A stretch of 64,000 nt of DNA from ZYF759 sp046297455 (GTDB lineage Bacteria > Pseudomonadota > Alphaproteobacteria > Rhizobiales > Rhizobiaceae): positions 55,086 through 119,085 of the forward strand of contig JBKBIT010000013.1 in the NCBI GenBank assembly GCA_046297455.1, written 5' to 3'. The notes under the pieces are model-generated. The model saw nothing but the letters and a program-made list of their open reading frames with translations, was not told where the DNA came from and did not search any database. Below are positions 49,982 through 61,680 of the stretch, one piece after another. Positions within the stretch are counted from its first letter, which is position 1, and each line of letters starts with the position of its first letter. The position numbers and the translations under genes are program-made.

Positions 49982-50891
49982 AGCCGCCCCTCCTCCGCGC
50001 ACGCTGGGGGAAATGCACGCGCATGCCCGGCAACGGCTGGCCTCGCTTGGGCTCGCGGAAGCTGCGCTGGAAGCACGGCTCCTCGTCGAACATGTCACCG
50101 GCACCGACAGGACGCAGGCGCTTACCCGTCCTGACGGCGTGACGTCGCCTGATGCGTTGTCGATGCTGGAGACCGCGCTCGCACGCCGCGCGGCCGGTGA
50201 ACCCGTCCACCGCATCATTGGCCGCCGCGATTTTTACGGCGTTACCCTCGCCCTCTCGCCGGAGACGCTCGATCCGCGCCCAGACACCGAGGCATTGGTC
50301 GACCTCGTGCTGCCGGAACTGCGTGACATCGCCGTGCGCCAAGGCGCCTGCCGCATCCTCGATCTCGGCACCGGCACCGGCGCCATCGCGCTGGCGCTGC
50401 TCAAGGAAGTGCCGATTGCGCAGGCTACTGCCACCGATATTCAGGCCGGTGCCCTTGAAACCGCGCGTGCCAATGCCGATCTCAATGGTCTGGCCATCAG
50501 GTTCGAAACCGTCTTGTCCGACTGGTTTGAACGGGTCGACGGGCGGTTTCATGCGATCGTCGCAAATCCGCCCTATATCCGGAGCAGTGAGATCGAAACG
50601 CTGACGCGCGAAGTGCGCGAGCACGATCCGCTACAGGCGCTGGATGGCGGCGCCGACGGGCTGGATGCCTACCGGCGGATCAGCAGCACTTCGGCAGCCC
50701 ATCTCGAGCCGGACGGCATCATTGCCGTTGAGATTGGCTGGGATCAGGCCGCTGATGTGACGGCGTTGTTCGAAGCCGCCGGCTTTGCTCTGCAGCATCA
50801 GGCCCGGGACTTGTCCGGACGCGATCGGGCATTGATGTTCAGAAAGAATGCAGTGCAAAAAGGACTTGGCAATACAGTTGATTGCCGCTAG
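49971..50891 (+). CDS. prmC: Release factor glutamine methyltransferase
   Basis: N5-glutamine methyltransferase of 306 residues that modifies the GGQ motif of release factors. SAM loop ILDLGTGTGAIALALLKEV; the catalytic NPPY motif in IVANPPYIRSSEIETL; an N-terminal helical RF-binding part contains HRIIGRRDFYGVTLALSPET. Translation probably couples to prfA, since its ATG lies within the last codons of that gene. The C-terminal end runs a little past the family core (NAVQKGLGNTVDCR). Confidence 0.96.
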   Translation: MAAEAAPPPRTLGEMHAHARQRLASLGLAEAALEARLLVEHVTGTDRTQALTRPDGVTSPDALSMLETALARRAAGEPVHRIIGRRDFYGVTLALSPETLDPRPDTEALVDLVLPELRDIAVRQGACRILDLGTGTGAIALALLKEVPIAQATATDIQAGALETARANADLNGLAIRFETVLSDWFERVDGRFHAIVANPPYIRSSEIETLTREVREHDPLQALDGGADGLDAYRRISSTSAAHLEPDGIIAVEIGWDQAADVTALFEAAGFALQHQARDLSGRDRALMFRKNAVQKGLGNTVDCR

Positions 50892-51141
50892 TTTCCGAAC
50901 ACCGGATGTGACGAAGCAGGCAGTGCTGTTATCGATTCGGTTCTCTGGGAACAAGCTGCCTTCTCGCTTGAGCGATCTCGAAGCTTCGTGCGGGGATCAT
51001 CCGGCAAGTGACATGAGAAAAAATAGGATTTGACTTGGCGGTAGCGCGAACGCGCGATTTTGCGCCAATCCCCAGATGCAGGTCGATCGGGCCCATGCAG
51101 GTCCCGTCGAGCATCCGTTACTTTCAACAGAAGAGAATTCG

Positions 51142-51807
51142 ATGAGGCCACAGCAGAACAGGCGCATGCGCGGACGCGGCGGCAATAACAACAATCAGAA
51201 CCGCAAAAGTCCCAATCCTCTTACCCGAAGCTACGAAAGCAACGGTCCCGACGTGAAGATCCGGGGTACTGCGCAACAGGTGGCCGAGAAATATACGACA
51301 CTGGCGCGCGACGCCCAGTCGAGCGGCGATCGCGTGATGGCCGAGAATTATCTGCAGCACGCCGAGCACTACAACCGGTTGATCGCTGCCGCCATGCTGA
51401 TCCAGAACCAGCAGGCTCGCCCTCGCGAGGACGAGGACGACGATCGCGATGACCAGGACGAGGTGCAGGCCCGCGACGACCAGCAGCAGGGCGACCAGTC
51501 CCAGGGCAACCAAGGCAACAGAGGCGCCGGTCCGCAACCGGTCATCGAAGGCACGCCGGCGGAAGTCGCCCATGAGCAGGCCCAGATGCCCACGGCAAAG
51601 CCCTCCCGCGCCAAGGCCGACAGTGCCGCCAAGGCGAACGGCTCGGCCGAGCACAAGCCGGCGGCCGAAGCCGGCGAGGAAGAGGCCGCGCCAAAACGCG
51701 CCCGCCGTCCGCGCCGTCCCCGTGCCAAGGCAGGCGAAGGCGAGGCCGAAGGCGGCAGCGCCGAGGCACAGCCGCAGGGTGAGATGGCTCAGGCCGTCAA
51801 CGATTGA
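51142..51807 (+). CDS. DUF4167 domain protein
   Basis: Protein of 221 residues. The N-terminal DUF4167 domain (about residues 1-85) begins with a basic RNA-binding-like stretch, MRPQQNRRMRGRGGNNNNQN, and continues RSYESNGPDVKIRGTAQQVA, DRVMAENYLQHAEHYNRLI. The remainder is disordered: acidic (EDEDDDRDDQDE), Gln-rich, and ends with a basic KRARRPRRPRAK run. Conserved in Rhizobiales between prmC and clpB; the function is unproven, though nucleic acid binding fits the composition. Confidence 0.92.
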   Translation: MRPQQNRRMRGRGGNNNNQNRKSPNPLTRSYESNGPDVKIRGTAQQVAEKYTTLARDAQSSGDRVMAENYLQHAEHYNRLIAAAMLIQNQQARPREDEDDDRDDQDEVQARDDQQQGDQSQGNQGNRGAGPQPVIEGTPAEVAHEQAQMPTAKPSRAKADSAAKANGSAEHKPAAEAGEEEAAPKRARRPRRPRAKAGEGEAEGGSAEAQPQGEMAQAVND

Positions 51808-51847
51808 TCCCCACGCCGCAAGGCGCTTTGGACACCAGATCACGGAT

Positions 51848-51876
51848 AGCGGCGGGCACTGGCCCGCCGCTTTTTT
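51848..51876 (+). terminator. Rho-independent terminator after the DUF4167 gene
   Basis: AGCGGCGGGC (51848-51857) and GCCCGCCGCT (51862-51871) form a perfect 10-bp stem with a 4-base loop, followed directly by TTTTT. It isolates clpB from the upstream genes. Confidence 0.93.
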
Positions 51877-51892
51877 GTGCCCGTTTGCGCCA

Positions 51893-51921
51893 CTTGAGTG
51901 GTTGCGGCCCGATACCCATAT
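51893..51921 (+). promoter_or_regulatory. Heat-shock (RpoH) type promoter for clpB
   Basis: CTTGAG (51893-51898), exactly 15 bases, then ACCCATAT (51914-51921). This is close to the sigma-32 consensus (CTTGAA, 13-15 bases, CCCCATNT) and lies between the preceding terminator and clpB, which is a standard RpoH target. The leader would be about 125 bases. Confidence 0.65.
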
Positions 51922-52055
51922 GATTTTCGAGCAGTGGACCTGCCACAATCCTGTCCTGGCCCGGTTTGACCGATGTCATGGCGCAGAGGGGGTCCGTCAC
52001 CGACAACCGACCCGGCGCCGCAAAGCGGGCCGGCGACGATCAGGAGACATTGGGT

Positions 52056-54662
<2,607 letters not shown>

Positions 54663-54674
54663 TCGAAAAGCAGA

Positions 54675-54703
54675 CACCCCCGGCGGCATGACCGCCGGGG
54701 GTG
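54675..54703. terminator. Perfect hairpin between convergent clpB and DUF4175 genes
   Basis: CACCCCCGGCGG (54675-54686) and CCGCCGGGGGTG (54692-54703) form a perfect 12-bp stem with a 5-base loop 13 bases after the clpB stop. No U tract on either side; a purine-rich AAAAG precedes it. A bidirectional terminator or barrier is likely. Confidence 0.6.
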
Positions 54704-54769
54704 CCCGGACTGCCCATCCACAAGCAACCAGTCAGCTTCTGCCATCCGCGAGCACCGGCGTGCCGCCGC

Positions 54770-57244
54770 TCAGCGCATCTCCAGCAGGCGCTCCAGATAA
54801 TTGCGCTCCAGCTCCGGGCTCAGCGTGTTGCCGAGCCGTTCGCGGATCGCTTCCAGGATGCGCCGCGCCCGCTGGGCATCGATCTCGTCGGGCACCCGAA
54901 CCGTATCGCCGAAATCCGGGCCGGTGGTGGCACGCGGCCGGCCAAGCGGGTCGCGGTCGGCGCCCTGCTGGCGCTGGCCGCCCATCTCGGAGCCGCCTTC
55001 GTCGCCCTGCATGGCCTGCTGCATCTGCTGCATCATGTCCTGCGCACCGCGCCGCAGCGCCTCCAGCGCCTGGCCCTGCTCGCCCACGGCGCGCTCGCCC
55101 TGCTGCTCGCCCAGCGCATCGCCGGCGCGGCCCATGGCATCGCCCGCGTCGCCGAACTGCTCGCCCGGCTCGAAGCCCATGCCCTCAAGGGCCTCCATCA
55201 TCGATTGCAGATCCTGCCCCAGCTGCTGCTGCTGCTCCTGCAACTGGCGCATGGCATCGGCAAATTCCTCCGGCGACATCTGCTCGCCGCGCTGGCCGGG
55301 GCGCATCTGGTCAAGACGGTGCGTCTCGTTCATCAGCTCCTGCTGGCGGCGCAGCATCTGGCCCATTTCGTTCATCTGCTGCTGCATCTCGCTCTGCTGC
55401 CCGCCCTGCTGGTTCTGCTGGCGGCCGGCCTGGAGGTTGTTCATCATGTCCTGCAGCTGCGACAGGAGATCCTGCGCCTGGTCGCGCGCGCCGGAGCGGG
55501 CCAGATCCTCGAGCTGGTCGAGCATGTTTTCCAGGTCGCGCTGCGACAGCATCTGCCCGTCATTGGGCATCTGCATCGCCTCGTCGGGGTTCTGCTGGCT
55601 GCGCTGGGCAAATTCGCGCAGGAATTCCTGCATCGCCTCGCGCAGCTCCGCCATCAGCTCCTGCAGTTCCTCGTCGCTGGCGCCGCGTTCCAGCGCATCG
55701 CGCAGTGCTTCGGCGGCTTCCTGCAGGCGCCTTTCGGCATCCGACAGGGAACCGTCCTCGATGCGCACCGCGATCTCCCACAGATAATCGACAACCTCGC
55801 GCAGTTGATCGTCCTCGCGCGCCTGGGAAAGCCGTGATCGCGCCGAGACAACGCCGAGATAGTGGCTCAGATTGTCGATCGTCAGCTCTGGTCGCAGCGT
55901 GATGGCGTCCATCAGGTCGAGCACATACCTCCGCTGATTGGCGTCCAACGCCAGCAGACGACGCTGTTCGATCAGTGCCATGGCCAGCGGGTTGGTGAAT
56001 GGCCGCTCCGGCAGGATGAAGCGTTCGGCGTCGCTGCGCCCTGCCTGTCCCGCGGCGTCGCGCGCGACCAGCCTCAGTTCGACCGCCGCGCCAGCCCACG
56101 GATGATCGGTCAGATCGCGCACCGTGCGCGCCGTCTCGTCCCGCCCGCCTCGCCGCGGCAGGGAAAGCGCCATTTCCGGCGCATCATAGAGCGGCCGCGC
56201 GCCCTCGCGTCTTTCGGCCTGCTCGAACACGGTCTCGGCCGCGACCGCACCGTAATCGTCCTCGATTTCGTAGGTCAGCTCCAGCGAGCCGTTGCGCGCG
56301 CGGCGCGGCTCTTCCGTCAGCCGGATGACGGGCGGATCGTCGGGCGTCACCAGAAAACGCCAGCTCCGCAATTCGCTCTCGTCTTCCTTCAGTCTCAACA
56401 GCCCGTCGTCGGTCAGGACCGCCTCGAACTGCGAGGCGCCCGCCTGGCTTGCGCCGGCTTCGATCGTTTCCACGTCGCCCGTATGGGCATCCATGTAGTC
56501 CAGCCCCTCGCCGCCGCTGCCACCGGTGATGCGCAACGCCAACGTGCTGCCCGATGGCACGGTGAAGATGTCTTCGCCGCGATTGGCCTCCGACGTCAGA
56601 TAGACCGGGGCACGGCCAGTATAGGCAGGAGGCGTGACCCAGGCGTCGATGCGCGCCGGCACCGCTTCGGCCCCGAGTTGGGCGCGGAAAACGTCGCCGA
56701 GGCTGCCGCCAAGCGGCCCGAAGGAGAAGGCAAAGGCGACGACCAGCAGCAGGGGCGCCACGGCGCGGACCGCCCAGGGATCCCGTTCCGGCACGCGTGG
56801 ATGCGGCATGTCGCTCGACAGGCGTTCGAGCTTTTGCGCCATCCGGCGGCGATGCTCGGCCCACAACGCAGCCGCAAACGGATCGTCTGGCTGGCCGGAA
56901 AGACGGTCGGTCTGGGTCAGCACCGGAGCATGGTCGAGCCGGTTGGCACGTTCGATGCGGCGGTCGATTTCCGAAGCCGAAGGAGCCCGGAAGCCTCTGA
57001 GCGGCAGCAGCGCTGCAATCGCGGCCAGCACCAGCAGGCCGCCGAGACTCACACGGCCCCAATCGGGAAGCAGGCGGAAAACGCCAAGCCATGACAGGCT
57101 GACAAAGAGACTGACCACGAACAGGATGGGCACGACCAGCGGCCACAGCCGTTCGATTGTCATGACACCGGTCGTCACCCATCTGGCGCGTGCGAGACGG
57201 GTCAGGACGGGGGGGCGGTCGTCGGCACTTCGGTTGGAAGCCAT
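54770..57244 (-). CDS. DUF4175 family (TIGR02302-type) membrane protein
   Basis: Large protein of 824 residues. The N-terminus has three hydrophobic helices (LWPLVVPILFVVSLFVSLSW, VSLGGLLVLAAIAALLPLRG, and AVAPLLLVVAFAFSFGPLGG). A periplasmic beta-rich middle follows, with WVTPPAYTGRAPVYLT, then a long charged helical part, and a C-terminal half (about residues 540-760) extremely rich in Gln, Met and Glu (MLSQRDLENMLDQLEDLARS, QNQQGGQQSEMQQQMNEMG). The family is characteristic of Rhizobiales; function is unknown, though an envelope role is likely. ATG 57244 follows AAAGG. Adjacent to lysA and argH on the same strand as in related genomes. Confidence 0.9.
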   Translation of the reverse strand: MASNRSADDRPPVLTRLARARWVTTGVMTIERLWPLVVPILFVVSLFVSLSWLGVFRLLPDWGRVSLGGLLVLAAIAALLPLRGFRAPSASEIDRRIERANRLDHAPVLTQTDRLSGQPDDPFAAALWAEHRRRMAQKLERLSSDMPHPRVPERDPWAVRAVAPLLLVVAFAFSFGPLGGSLGDVFRAQLGAEAVPARIDAWVTPPAYTGRAPVYLTSEANRGEDIFTVPSGSTLALRITGGSGGEGLDYMDAHTGDVETIEAGASQAGASQFEAVLTDDGLLRLKEDESELRSWRFLVTPDDPPVIRLTEEPRRARNGSLELTYEIEDDYGAVAAETVFEQAERREGARPLYDAPEMALSLPRRGGRDETARTVRDLTDHPWAGAAVELRLVARDAAGQAGRSDAERFILPERPFTNPLAMALIEQRRLLALDANQRRYVLDLMDAITLRPELTIDNLSHYLGVVSARSRLSQAREDDQLREVVDYLWEIAVRIEDGSLSDAERRLQEAAEALRDALERGASDEELQELMAELREAMQEFLREFAQRSQQNPDEAMQMPNDGQMLSQRDLENMLDQLEDLARSGARDQAQDLLSQLQDMMNNLQAGRQQNQQGGQQSEMQQQMNEMGQMLRRQQELMNETHRLDQMRPGQRGEQMSPEEFADAMRQLQEQQQQLGQDLQSMMEALEGMGFEPGEQFGDAGDAMGRAGDALGEQQGERAVGEQGQALEALRRGAQDMMQQMQQAMQGDEGGSEMGGQRQQGADRDPLGRPRATTGPDFGDTVRVPDEIDAQRARRILEAIRERLGNTLSPELERNYLERLLEMR

Positions 57245-57374
57245 GCGGCCTTTCCGAAAGATTCGAGGTGTGGCCGGCGCGCGGCCGGTCATGTTCGTCT
57301 TTGAGGATAGCGGAAAACACGGCAAAGGCGAGGCCGGGCAAGAAATCGTGATCCGCCTTACGAAAGCTGGCTGC

Positions 57375-58649
57375 TCAGCTGTCGCTCAGCCACTCCGGCA
57401 TGTGGTCAAGGCCGATCAGCTCGTCATAGGTCTGGCGCGGACGCACCACGGCGAAACGGTCGCCGTCGACGAGAACTTCCGGCACCAGGAGCCTTGTATT
57501 GTAGGTGCCGGCCTGCACCGCGCCATAGGCGCCGGCTGTCAGGAAGGCGATGAGGTCGCCGGAATTCATCGCCGGCAGGTCGCGATCGAGCCCCAGATAA
57601 TCGCCTGTCTCACAGATCGGGCCGACGACGTCGGCGCGCATGCGCGGTCCGTCGGCTGGGGCCTCGCGCACCGGCCTGATCTCGTGCCAGGCATCGTAGA
57701 GCGTGGGCCGGATCAGGTCGTTCATGGCCGCGTCGACGACGAGGAAGTTCTTCGCCTCGCCTTCTTTCACGAACAGCACGGACGCAACCAGGATGCCGGC
57801 ATTGCCGACGATCAGGCGGCCCGGCTCGAAGATGACCTTGAGCCCCAGCGGCTTCAGATGCCGGTTGACCACCGACGCATAGGCATCGGGCAAAGGCGGT
57901 GGGTTGTTGTCGAAACGATAGGGAATGCCGAGCCCGCCGCCGACATCGACATGGCTGATGGCGTGCCCGTCCTGCCGCAGCAGAGCGAGCAGGTCGACAA
58001 GCCGCGCAAGCGCATGATCGAAAGGCTCGAGTTCGACGATCTGGCTGCCGATATGCATGTCAATGCCGGTCACGCGAATGCCGGGCAATGCAGCGGCGCG
58101 GGCATAGACGCCGCGCGCGCGGTGCCATGGAATGCCGAATTTGTTCTCCGCCTTGCCGGTGGAGATCTTGTGGTGCGTGCGCGCATCCACATCGGGATTG
58201 ATGCGCAATGAGACGGGCGCCGTCTTGCCCAGCGCCACCGCGCGCTGCGACAGAAGCTCCAGATCGGGTTCGGATTCGACGTTGAAGCAGTAGATGCCGG
58301 CCGCGAGCGCAAAATCCATCTCGCGCATTGTCTTGCCGACACCGGAAAAAACGATGCGTTCCGCCGGCACGCCGGCCGCGAGCGCGCGCCGCATCTCGCC
58401 CTCCGACACCACGTCGGCACCCGCACCGAGCCGTGCCAGCGTGGCGATCACTGCCTGGTTGGAATTGGCCTTCACCGCGTAGCAGACCATCGCGTCGAGA
58501 TCGGAAAAAGCTTCCGAAAAAACGTGGTAGTGCCGCGTCAGCGTGGCCGTGGAATAGCAGTAGAAAGGCGTCCCGACCGCTTCCGCAATCGTCGGGATCG
58601 GCACGTCCTCGGCGAAAAGAACGCCGTCGCGATAGTCGAAATGGTTCAC
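57375..58649 (-). CDS. lysA: Diaminopimelate decarboxylase
   Basis: PLP-dependent enzyme of 424 residues, last step of lysine synthesis: decarboxylates meso-diaminopimelate. PLP-binding Lys lies in MVCYAVKANSNQAVIATLAR; the glycine-rich phosphate-binding loop is VDVGGGLGIPY; the other family segments are IGSQIVELEPFDHAL, EPGRLIVGNAGILVASVLFV and CETGDYLGLDRDLP with the active-site Cys. A short lipoprotein and argH lie immediately upstream in the same direction, giving an operon for two amino-acid pathways. Confidence 0.97.
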   Translation of the reverse strand: MNHFDYRDGVLFAEDVPIPTIAEAVGTPFYCYSTATLTRHYHVFSEAFSDLDAMVCYAVKANSNQAVIATLARLGAGADVVSEGEMRRALAAGVPAERIVFSGVGKTMREMDFALAAGIYCFNVESEPDLELLSQRAVALGKTAPVSLRINPDVDARTHHKISTGKAENKFGIPWHRARGVYARAAALPGIRVTGIDMHIGSQIVELEPFDHALARLVDLLALLRQDGHAISHVDVGGGLGIPYRFDNNPPPLPDAYASVVNRHLKPLGLKVIFEPGRLIVGNAGILVASVLFVKEGEAKNFLVVDAAMNDLIRPTLYDAWHEIRPVREAPADGPRMRADVVGPICETGDYLGLDRDLPAMNSGDLIAFLTAGAYGAVQAGTYNTRLLVPEVLVDGDRFAVVRPRQTYDELIGLDHMPEWLSDS

Positions 58650-58676
58650 GTCGGTGGTGCCTGGAGCAAGAAGAGG

Positions 58677-58892
58677 TCAGATGAGCCCGTCAAGGATGAA
58701 GGGACGTTCGCGAACCGGCGGCGCAGGTTCCGGCGGCAGCGGCTCGATGCCATCGCGCTCCATTTGCTGGCGCCGTTCGAGCTCCGCCTGATAGGGCGTG
58801 TCGAGCGTGCCGGGCCGGCGCCCGCATGCGCTCACCACCACGGCGATCGCCGCCACGATGAGTACCGACTTCGCGAAACTGCCTGCGCGCAT
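58677..58892 (-). CDS. Small lipoprotein (LptM/YifL-like position)
   Basis: Lipoprotein of 71 residues: signal helix VLIVAAIAVVVSACGRR with a lipobox ending at C23, then a short Pro- and charge-rich tail (LPPEPAPPVRERP). It sits between argH and lysA, the place where LptM-like lipoproteins, helpers of LptD maturation, are found in many proteobacteria. The usual CGxKGPL motif is degenerate here (CGRRPGTL), so the name LptM is tentative. The ATG at 58892 is chosen because the signal begins there. Confidence 0.8.
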   Translation of the reverse strand: MRAGSFAKSVLIVAAIAVVVSACGRRPGTLDTPYQAELERRQQMERDGIEPLPPEPAPPVRERPFILDGLI

Positions 58893-58924
58893 CTGGTCTG
58901 TCCCTGTTCTTGCAGGTTTTCTCT

Positions 58925-60346
58925 CTAGCGGCTTTTGGCCGCCGATGCATCCCGTTTCAGCCGCTTGCGCCAATACCTTGTCTGGCGGCGCACCTCGGCC
59001 GGTGCCGTGCCGCCAAAGGAGGTGCGGCTCTTCACCGAGGCCGCGACCGACAAGACGTCAAACACGTCCTGCGTGATCGCCTCGTGGATCGCCTTCAGCT
59101 CGTCGAGCGACAGCCGGTCGAGGCTGGTGCGCTTTTCTTCCGCCAGCGCCACGGCGCGACCCGTCACGTGATGCGCCTCGCGGAAGGGCAGCCCCGCCTC
59201 GCGCACTAGCCAGTCGGCGAGGTCGGTGGCGGTGGAATGGCCAGAGCCGGCAGCCTTCTTCATCGCCGCCTTGTCGATCGCCATGTCGCGCACCATGCCG
59301 GTCATCGCCGCGATCATCAGGTCGAGCGTCTCGGCGGCGTCGAAGACCGCCTCCTTGTCTTCCTGCATGTCCTTGGAATAGGCGAGCGGCAGGCCCTTCA
59401 TGACGGTCAAAAGCCCGATCAGATGCCCGTTGACCCGGCCCGTCTTGGCACGCACCAGCTCCGCGGCATCCGGGTTCTTCTTCTGCGGCATGATCGAGGA
59501 GCCAGTCGCAAACGCATCCGACAGCTTCGCGAAGCCGAATTGCGGCGTCGACCAGATGACGATCTCTTCGGCCAGCCGCGACAGATGGGTGGCGCAGATC
59601 GCCGCCAGCGACAGGAACTCCAGCGCGAAATCGCGGTCCGAAACCGTGTCGATTGAATTGCGCGTCGGCTCGCGGAACCCGAGCGCGGCTGCCGTCATCT
59701 GCCGGTCGATCGGAAAGCCGGTGCCGGCGAGCGCGGCCGCACCCAGCGGGCTTTCGTCCATGCGCTCGATCGCGTCGCGCACCCGCGACAGGTCACGCGC
59801 AAACATCTCCACATAGGCCATGCAGTGATGGCCGAAGGTCACCGGCTGCGCCGTCTGCAGATGGGTGAAGCCAGGCATCACGGTTGCCGCATGCTCTTCC
59901 GCGCGGTCCAGGAACGCCTCGATCAGCGCCACCAGCGCCGCTTCGGTGCGCTGCAGCTCCTCCTTGACCCAGAGCCGGAAATCGGTCGCCACCTGGTCGT
60001 TGCGCGAGCGCGCCGTGTGCAGCCGCCCGGCCGCCGGACCGATCAGTTCGGCGAGCCTGGCCTCCACATTCATGTGGATGTCTTCCAGCCGGGTCGAGAA
60101 CTCGAAGGTGCCGGCTTCGATCTCCGACAGGATCGTGTTCAGCCCGTGAACGATCTTTTCTTGATCCGCCGTCGAAATTATGCCGGTTTCGGCCAGCATC
60201 CGGGCATGGGCGATCGAGCCGCGAATGTCCTGCGCGTAAAGCTTCTTGTCGAAGCCGATGGAAGCGTTGATCGCTTCCATGATCGCGTCGGGACCCGAGG
60301 CAAAACGTCCGCCCCACATCTGGTTGCTGGCCTTGGTTTCGCTCAT
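58925..60346 (-). CDS. argH: Argininosuccinate lyase
   Basis: Final enzyme of arginine synthesis, 473 residues: splits argininosuccinate to arginine and fumarate. The superfamily signature GSSIMPQKKNPDAAELVRAK, the active-site His region TFGHHCMAYVEMFARDL and MPGFTHLQTAQPVT are present. The start, MSETKASNQMWGGRFASGPD, is typical. ATG at 60346; the frame is open further upstream but encodes only Arg/Trp-rich antisense of tlpA. First gene of argH-lipoprotein-lysA; divergent from tlpA. Confidence 0.97.
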   Translation of the reverse strand: MSETKASNQMWGGRFASGPDAIMEAINASIGFDKKLYAQDIRGSIAHARMLAETGIISTADQEKIVHGLNTILSEIEAGTFEFSTRLEDIHMNVEARLAELIGPAAGRLHTARSRNDQVATDFRLWVKEELQRTEAALVALIEAFLDRAEEHAATVMPGFTHLQTAQPVTFGHHCMAYVEMFARDLSRVRDAIERMDESPLGAAALAGTGFPIDRQMTAAALGFREPTRNSIDTVSDRDFALEFLSLAAICATHLSRLAEEIVIWSTPQFGFAKLSDAFATGSSIMPQKKNPDAAELVRAKTGRVNGHLIGLLTVMKGLPLAYSKDMQEDKEAVFDAAETLDLMIAAMTGMVRDMAIDKAAMKKAAGSGHSTATDLADWLVREAGLPFREAHHVTGRAVALAEEKRTSLDRLSLDELKAIHEAITQDVFDVLSVAASVKSRTSFGGTAPAEVRRQTRYWRKRLKRDASAAKSR

Positions 60347-60396
60347 CGTGATATCGGGCCCCCGGAAAAAGTCGAATGTCGGACGGAAAGGTCCAT

Positions 60397-61053
60397 ATGT
60401 CACCCTTGCGTCTCTTTGCCATCGCCGCCATTGCCGGCATCGCCGTCGGCGCGATCGGCCTATACGTGATCGGCGCGCCTTCTGGCAACAACGCGCCGGC
60501 CGCCACCGCTGCCGCCGGCTCCACATGTGAGGGCCGCGCTGCGACGATCGCGCGCGTCGACGAGGCGATCCGTGGCGAAGTCGCGGCCATGCTGCCCGCC
60601 GATCCGTCGCGCTCTCTGGCCGACCTCGCCTTCAACGATCCGCAGGGCCAGCCCATGCAGCTCGGCGACCTGGCCGGCAAGGTGCTGCTGGTCAATCTCT
60701 GGGCGACCTGGTGCGCGCCCTGTCGCCACGAGATGCCGGCGCTGGACGCGCTCGAGCGCGAGATGGGCGGCGAGAATTTCGAGGTGGTCGCGGTCAATGT
60801 CGAGACCGGCGACGATGTGAAGCCGAAGGCGTTCCTGGACGAGATCGGCGTCGATTCGCTGGCCTTCTACCGCGACAACACGATCGGCCTGTTCAACGAG
60901 CTTCGCCGCCGCAATCTGGCGCTCGGCCTGCCGGTGACGCTGTTGATCGACGAGGAAGGCTGCCTGCTCGCCCACATGAACGGCCCCGCCGAATGGGCAA
61001 GCCCCGATGCCAAGGCGCTGATCCGCGCCGCCATGCGCCCGGCGGAGAGCTGA
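60397..61053 (+). CDS. TlpA-family thiol:disulfide oxidoreductase
   Basis: Membrane-anchored periplasmic thioredoxin of 218 residues. N-terminal helix (LFAIAAIAGIAVGAIGLYVI) followed by a thioredoxin domain with the active site WATWCAPCRHEMPALDALE (C106, C109), and the cis-Pro region in LALGLPVTLLIDEEGCLL. TlpA-type proteins reduce metal sites and apocytochromes, for instance in cytochrome oxidase assembly. The ATG at 60397 has AAAGG five bases upstream, better than the ATG at 60376. Divergent from argH, the usual Rhizobiales order. Confidence 0.92.
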   Translation: MSPLRLFAIAAIAGIAVGAIGLYVIGAPSGNNAPAATAAAGSTCEGRAATIARVDEAIRGEVAAMLPADPSRSLADLAFNDPQGQPMQLGDLAGKVLLVNLWATWCAPCRHEMPALDALEREMGGENFEVVAVNVETGDDVKPKAFLDEIGVDSLAFYRDNTIGLFNELRRRNLALGLPVTLLIDEEGCLLAHMNGPAEWASPDAKALIRAAMRPAES

Positions 61054-61122
61054 GCCAAAAAAGGCTGCGCCCGCCCCCGGCCTTTTCGGGCCAGGGACGG
61101 GCCGCAATGATGATCAGCTTCT

Positions 61123-61533
61123 TTACCAGCCGAACTGGAACGTCGCGCCGGTGCCGCCGTCGCCGTTCTGGACGACATGGCCTTCGGTGTTCTTGCCGAA
61201 CTGGAACAGGCCGTGGGCGTTGTTGTTGCCGTTCTGCTGGACGGTGCCGACATGGCCGTTGCCTTCCTGGTGGACGACGCCGAGATTGCCGCCGCCGTTC
61301 TGCAGCAGGCCGGCAGCATTGCCCATGCCGTTCTGCTTGATGCCACCATTCTGGATGCCGTTGACAAGCGCATAGATGCCGAGCCCGGCGCGCATCATCT
61401 GCTCTTCCTCGGCATTTGTCGGCTGGATGGTCACGGAAATCTGGCCGTTGGCCTCTGCCTCGCCGGGCAGCGCGAAGCCGCCGATCGACAAGGCAAGCAG
61501 GGCCGCCGAAAGGGTCTTGATGGTGGTGGTCAT
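61123..61533 (-). CDS. Curlin-repeat secreted amyloid-like protein
   Basis: Protein of 136 residues. Signal peptide (TLSAALLALSIGGFALPG, cleavage near AEA-NG) followed by a spacer IQPTNAEEEQMMRAGLG and then curlin-associated repeats of about 20-22 residues rich in Gln, Asn and Gly: IKQNGMGNAAGLLQNGGGNL, VHQEGNGHVGTVQQNGNNNA, and HGLFQFGKNTEGHVVQNGDG. Such repeats form the beta-helical fibres of curli. Ends FQFGW. It shares a promoter motif with the curlin gene at 63387 and converges with tlpA. Confidence 0.87.
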   Translation of the reverse strand: MTTTIKTLSAALLALSIGGFALPGEAEANGQISVTIQPTNAEEEQMMRAGLGIYALVNGIQNGGIKQNGMGNAAGLLQNGGGNLGVVHQEGNGHVGTVQQNGNNNAHGLFQFGKNTEGHVVQNGDGGTGATFQFGW

Positions 61534-61608
61534 TGTCTCTCTCCTCTCTGGTGTCCGGCCGGTGCGAGCCGATGGAGGGAGATTGCCTTCCCCAGCGTGA
61601 ATGTGGCC

Positions 61609-61634
61609 GGAACCAGGCGTTCAGCCGGCGTTCA
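61609..61634 (-). promoter_or_regulatory. Shared curlin-gene motif, copy 1
   Basis: On the minus strand: TGAACGCCGGC followed by TGAACGCCTGG and TTCC. Two TGAACG direct repeats are 11 bp apart (one helical turn), and the second forms an inverted pair with GTTC five bases on. It lies 76-101 bases upstream of the curlin start at 61533, matching copy 2 at 63905-63930. Confidence 0.6.
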
Positions 61635-61680
61635 TGGGGCAAGGAAGCTTGCCGCCCCTTGTGAGGACCTCTATGGTCGC

